DNA of 64,000 bases from Symbiodinium natans (lineage: Eukaryota; Sar; Dinophyceae; Suessiales; Symbiodiniaceae), in NCBI GenBank assembly GCA_905221605.1, contig CAJNDS010000169.1:305001-369000 (forward strand), written 5' to 3'. Of this stretch, positions 60,564 through 64,000 are shown piece by piece; the stretch's first letter is position 1, and the number at the start of each line of letters is the position of its first letter. The notes beneath the pieces were generated by a model. That model did no database searches. It saw only the letters and a program-made list of their open reading frames with translations, and was not told where the DNA came from. The position numbers were made by a program, and so were the translations under genes.

Positions 60564-62649
60564 CTTGTGGTTGTTGCTGGCCAGGGGCCTTCATGATTTC
60601 AGGCGTTCGGGGGTTTGGGGTCGAGGGTTTAGGGTTTCGAGCCTCAGGTCTAGGCTCCAGGAGAGGTGGCAGGCCCGGCTAGTGCAAAGCACCGTGTTGT
60701 CCAAGTTTCATCGACCCGCCGGAATGCTTCTACTTGATCCTTGAAGAAGCAGAGCCCGTCCACCGTTGGCTGCCCCGTACTATCTTGTATGTGACTTCTC
60801 GCGTCCTTTCAACCCCGAACCCCAAAGCATGAACCGCAAGAACCGGCGGCAGTGTCCAGCATGACTACTCCAACACCGACGAACCACCCCGAACAGACGC
60901 TGCCTCAGTAATTTCAAGCCAGATCACCCAAAACAAGACCCCAACTCCCCCAGAGCCCGGCACCTCGGCTGTGGAGAGCCCCAAGGAAGGCTGGAAGGTT
61001 CCATGACCGGGCTGCTGCGGCGAGGTGAGGAGCGGGACGCGGGGCGCCTTGCGAATGCTTTCGGGGAGGTGAGGGTGCAGGGTTTGAAGGAAACATGAGC
61101 TTCTTGTAAGGGAGGGGGGTTCATGGGGGGTAGGTACCTAGCAAACCTTAGGGAAGCGCAGGGAGTAGTGGGGAGTGTTGGAACCTTGGGTTACATACCC
61201 CCCTTGAACCCCCCTCCCTTAAGAGCCCGCAAAAGTTAAGGTTCTCCATAAACCCTAAACCCTAAACCCTAAACCCTAAACCCTTAAGGTACTCCACCTT
61301 AAGACCGAAGCTCCAAGGCCAAGAACTTTTCCAAACCCGTGCACCTGCCACATGCACATGACAGGGCCGAAAGTATGTTCCACAGCGCCCGAGATGCCCG
61401 AAAACTACCCTAAACCCAAAACACTAAACCCTAAACCCTAAACCCTAGACCCTAGACCCTAAACCCTAAACCCTAACCCCTAAACCCTAAACCCTAAACC
61501 CTAACCCTACCCAGCCTCCATGCGCGGAGGCCGCCCCCCGGCGCGGAGAGGGTGGCGGTTTGGGGGTTCAGACAATGTCAGGGCTTTTGTCCGCTTTGGG
61601 CATCCGGGGCACCCTACTGCAAGAACCCTAAACCCTAAACCTAAACCCTAAACCCTAAACCCCAAATCCTGAACCAAAAAATCCTGGGAACTTGCTCTTC
61701 AAGGCTTCGGAGGTTCTGGGCGATGAGGATCCTGGCACCACCACCCCCCCCCCTGCGCGGGGTACTAGAACGTAATGTAAAGGGCCTGATGTAAGCAACT
61801 CGAGCCAGCGGAAGCAAATAAAATCTGGGGCTTTAGGGACTCACGGTTTAGGGTTGAGTGGCCTGAAGGCGTTGGGGCACCTGCTCCCTGAGCTGCAGCG
61901 TGCGGAAAAGAGTTTTGGGGGCAGCCCTAAACCCTGAACCCTCATGTGCTCGCAGCGAAAAAAAGTGTGAGCTGGACCCGGCTTAGGCTCTAGGGTTTAT
62001 AGGGGTTTACCCTAAACCCGAAACCCTGAACCTGATCAACCCGCCGTGAGAATGAAGAGGGGGAGGGAGTAGAGGTGTTGAAAAGGGTTGTTCAAAATTT
62101 GATAGGGCCTGACAGAGGCCTTGAGGTTACAAGCCCATCGGAGCTGTTTGAAATGCATTTCCTGTTGCTTCAATGAGTCTTTTTCAAAGAGTGTCCTGCA
62201 GGAGGAACCAAATACAGAACGACCAGAGGTTCACCTAAACCGTACTAAACCCAAAACCACTCGCCTGCTATCTGCCAAGCCCAAGTAATGATGCAATTGC
62301 CTTGACTGCAAGCGCGCACAAGTCCAAATCACTGAACCCGACACACTTGAGGGGGGCAGGGAGGGTTCAGAGCTTTTCTAAGGTTGGAATTACAGGCCCT
62401 TAGTGTGGCCCCTTGCCCTTGCTTATAGGAATCCGAAGTATGGGCCTTTATTGTATGTCACTCGTGTATGTAAGGGTCTTTAGCAAGGGACCAAAAACAA
62501 CGGCCCATTTTTGTAGAGCTTTGGGGCTTCAGGGTTTTAGCATGTAGGGTGCCAAGCTTAGGGGCCTGTGGGCAGGCGTGGTCTCGAACCAGGGGCCCCC
62601 CACAGCTGCCGTAACAAGCCAGCCGCTCTCCTCGCAAGCATATCTGGTT
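60564..62649. other. right flank, 5' side of the ATPase gene
   Basis: Should contain the first exon(s) and promoter. Contains a family 3 element, CCCTAAA tracts (61247-61286, 61420-61505) and unassigned islands. A minus-strand frame at 60690-60785 (..KDQVEAFRRVDE..) is a weak N-terminal candidate. Confidence 0.4.
61107..61222. mobile_element. inverted-repeat element, family 3
   Basis: Left TAAGGGAGGGGGGTTCATGG and right end its complement with few changes, about 116 bp. Related copies are at 30078-30208 and 29612-29693 (core ctccccacaactccctaagg). Confidence 0.8.
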
Positions 62650-62855
62650 TATGGTTTAGGGTATAGGGTTTAGGGTTTAGGGTTTAGGGTTTAGGGTTTT
62701 TAGGGTTTTTAGGGTTTTTAGGGTTTAGGGTTTAGGGTTTAGGGTTTAGGGTTTAGGGTTTAGGGTTTAGGGTTTGGGGTTTGGGTTTAGGGTTTAGGGT
62801 TTAGGGTTTAGGGTTTAGGGTTTAGGGTTTAGGGTTTAGGGTTTAGGGTTTAGGG
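62650..62855. repeat. TTTAGGG array with TTTTTAGGG units
   Basis: Regular units interrupted by three TTTTTAGGG repeats. Confidence 0.9.
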
Positions 62856-63336
62856 GGCAGGACCTGGTGCCCAGCAGGGTTCTTGAACATGCTAGCTTCC
62901 CAAAATTCGGCTGCCCCCCCAGCCCAAAGGCAATCAAATGCCTGGCCCCTGAACGCAACGCCTCTCTTGAGCCCGTCCCGTCCAGCAGAATCCGCTTGGC
63001 GCGCGTAGGGAGGATGGCATAGCCTCGCCGCTCCATTACGCGAGTCACCTGGCAGGGGACTCCGAGAATTCGAGGTCCGATGTCGGGGGTGATCCCTGTA
63101 TAGGGGGGATTCTGCTCTTCGAGAAGGGGCATAAACGAGTCAAGGAGAACTTCATGGGCGCGGGAGGACGGAGGCTTTAGATTAGGGGTTTGGGAATGCG
63201 AACGCATTGGGGGTGTTCCTAAAGTAAGAATCATCGTATACCTACATAAAAACTTACAGTGCGCATCACAAGCTAGACACCCTTGCGACATGTTGAGAAT
63301 CTGCAAGGAAGAGCGTCTGCACCACACCATCTCCAC
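62836..63336 (-). other. unrecognised 166-codon frame in unique DNA
   Basis: A continuous minus-strand frame in a 600-bp non-repetitive block (62870-63480). Contains EVLLDSFMPLLEEQ and VTRVMERRGYAILPTRA, with balanced composition unlike the repeat ORFs. The C-terminal residues are telomere-repeat translation. Could be an exon or decayed gene; no family is recognised. Confidence 0.3.
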
Positions 63337-64000
63337 AATCGGAGCTTTTCAGGGCCCTAAAATCTAGATCCAGGTTCGAAGACTTCATCTCACAAGTGGG
63401 CAGTTCTCCAAGTTGCGATCCATGTTTCGGGGATCTTAATCCGAAATCGGCCCACATTCTACGAGGTGACGCTAGTTTTTGGGGAACCCTAAAGCCTAAA
63501 CCCTAAACCCTAAACCCCAAACCCCACACCCCGCCGGAAAAGCCTCGCGGATCGCCCCGGGCCGGAAGATCACCGGGTACCAGCGAAGAAGCCAGGAGCC
63601 GAAGAGCGACTGGCCTGGCGCACCCGCGTTCGGGGCCTTTGAAGGCCCTAGAGGCCCCAAGCCCCAGAAGGTCTGTGAACCCTAACATACCCTAAACCCT
63701 AAACCCTAAAACCGAGGCCCTAAACCAGAAGCCCTGAACGCCAAACCCTAAACCCTACAAACCCTTTTCGGCCCTAAAGCGACCCACAAAGGTCCAGAAA
63801 CCCTGGCGAACCCTTATAAGCCCCTCAACCTTCAGCCTCTCAACATCGTGTAGGGTTTACGGCTTCGGAGGCCCGAGCACCCGAAGCTTAAGGGGCATCG
63901 CGTTTCTTCGGGTTTCGGGTTTCGGGTTTAGGGTTCAGGGTCCTTGTAAACGGCTCCCGTCATACCATGAGAACTGACACCTGTGTACTCTCAGAGGAAG

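Noticed and set aside
60230-60305. Minus-strand LSRLCTLEWWLR island as an N-terminal exon
   Set aside because: Exons 1 and 2 are in phase without it and the residues are not diagnostic.
1-64000. CRISPR arrays, bacterial operons, rRNA or tRNA genes
   Set aside because: Regular repeats are telomere-type or microsatellite without spacers; no rRNA core or tRNA cloverleaf was recognised, and gene structure is eukaryotic.

Overview
The window looks like nuclear DNA of a dinoflagellate, probably a Symbiodiniaceae/Suessiales-type alga; this is inferred from features, not from a named marker. Pointers are: TTTAGGG/CCCTAAA (plant/alga-type telomere unit) tracts scattered through the whole 64 kb; an intron-dense gene whose 5' splice sites are mostly GC, with some GT and a few GA, and whose acceptors are mostly AG|G; and a copia-like LTR element.

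The main content is one minus-strand gene that no single ORF shows. Reading the short non-repetitive islands between telomere-like tracts on the minus strand gives about 56 exons (mean about 53 bp, smallest 21 bp, about 2.95 kb coding in all). Their motifs appear in the right order for a P2-type cation-transporting ATPase: GPNEL, M1, M2, RDG, LVVGD, PAD, LTGES, NMLYSGT, TGM.T, M3, M4, TDKTGTLTE, EVPFNNMRKM, KGAPE, DPPR, MITGD, FAR, TGDGVND, DDNFSTIV, M5, M6, IM..PPR and M7. Codon phase is consistent across nearly every inferred junction. The gene runs from about 60.56 kb (N-terminal side) to about 0.98 kb (after M7); the first exon and M8-M10 were not found and may lie outside the window. Several cation-coordinating positions of classical P2 pumps in M4, M5 and M6 are altered.

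Introns run from 164 bp to about 17 kb and hold telomere-like arrays, several families of short inverted-repeat elements, microsatellites and homopolymers. The family with TIR CTACTTGGAGGTTCATGG sits within about 12 nt of splice sites at four junctions and resembles an introner. The intron between the exons at 36575-36637 and 19459-19540 carries an 8.8-kb LTR retrotransposon (19605-28435, plus strand), a LINE reverse-transcriptase fragment (about 30.53-30.87 kb), a 100-N assembly gap (31114-31213) and the 3' half of a second, nearly identical LTR element (31214-35300).

The LTR element has 287-bp LTRs, a primer site matching the anticodon arm of initiator tRNA-Met (the copia half-tRNA mode) and a polypurine tract, but no recognisable protease, integrase, reverse transcriptase or RNase H. 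It encodes a large, now broken polyprotein with a WW-like domain, an S1-like RNA-binding domain, and six CCCH zinc-finger sites (five canonical, one degenerate). A short intronless two-RRM protein gene (8924-9592, minus) is nested in another intron of the ATPase gene.
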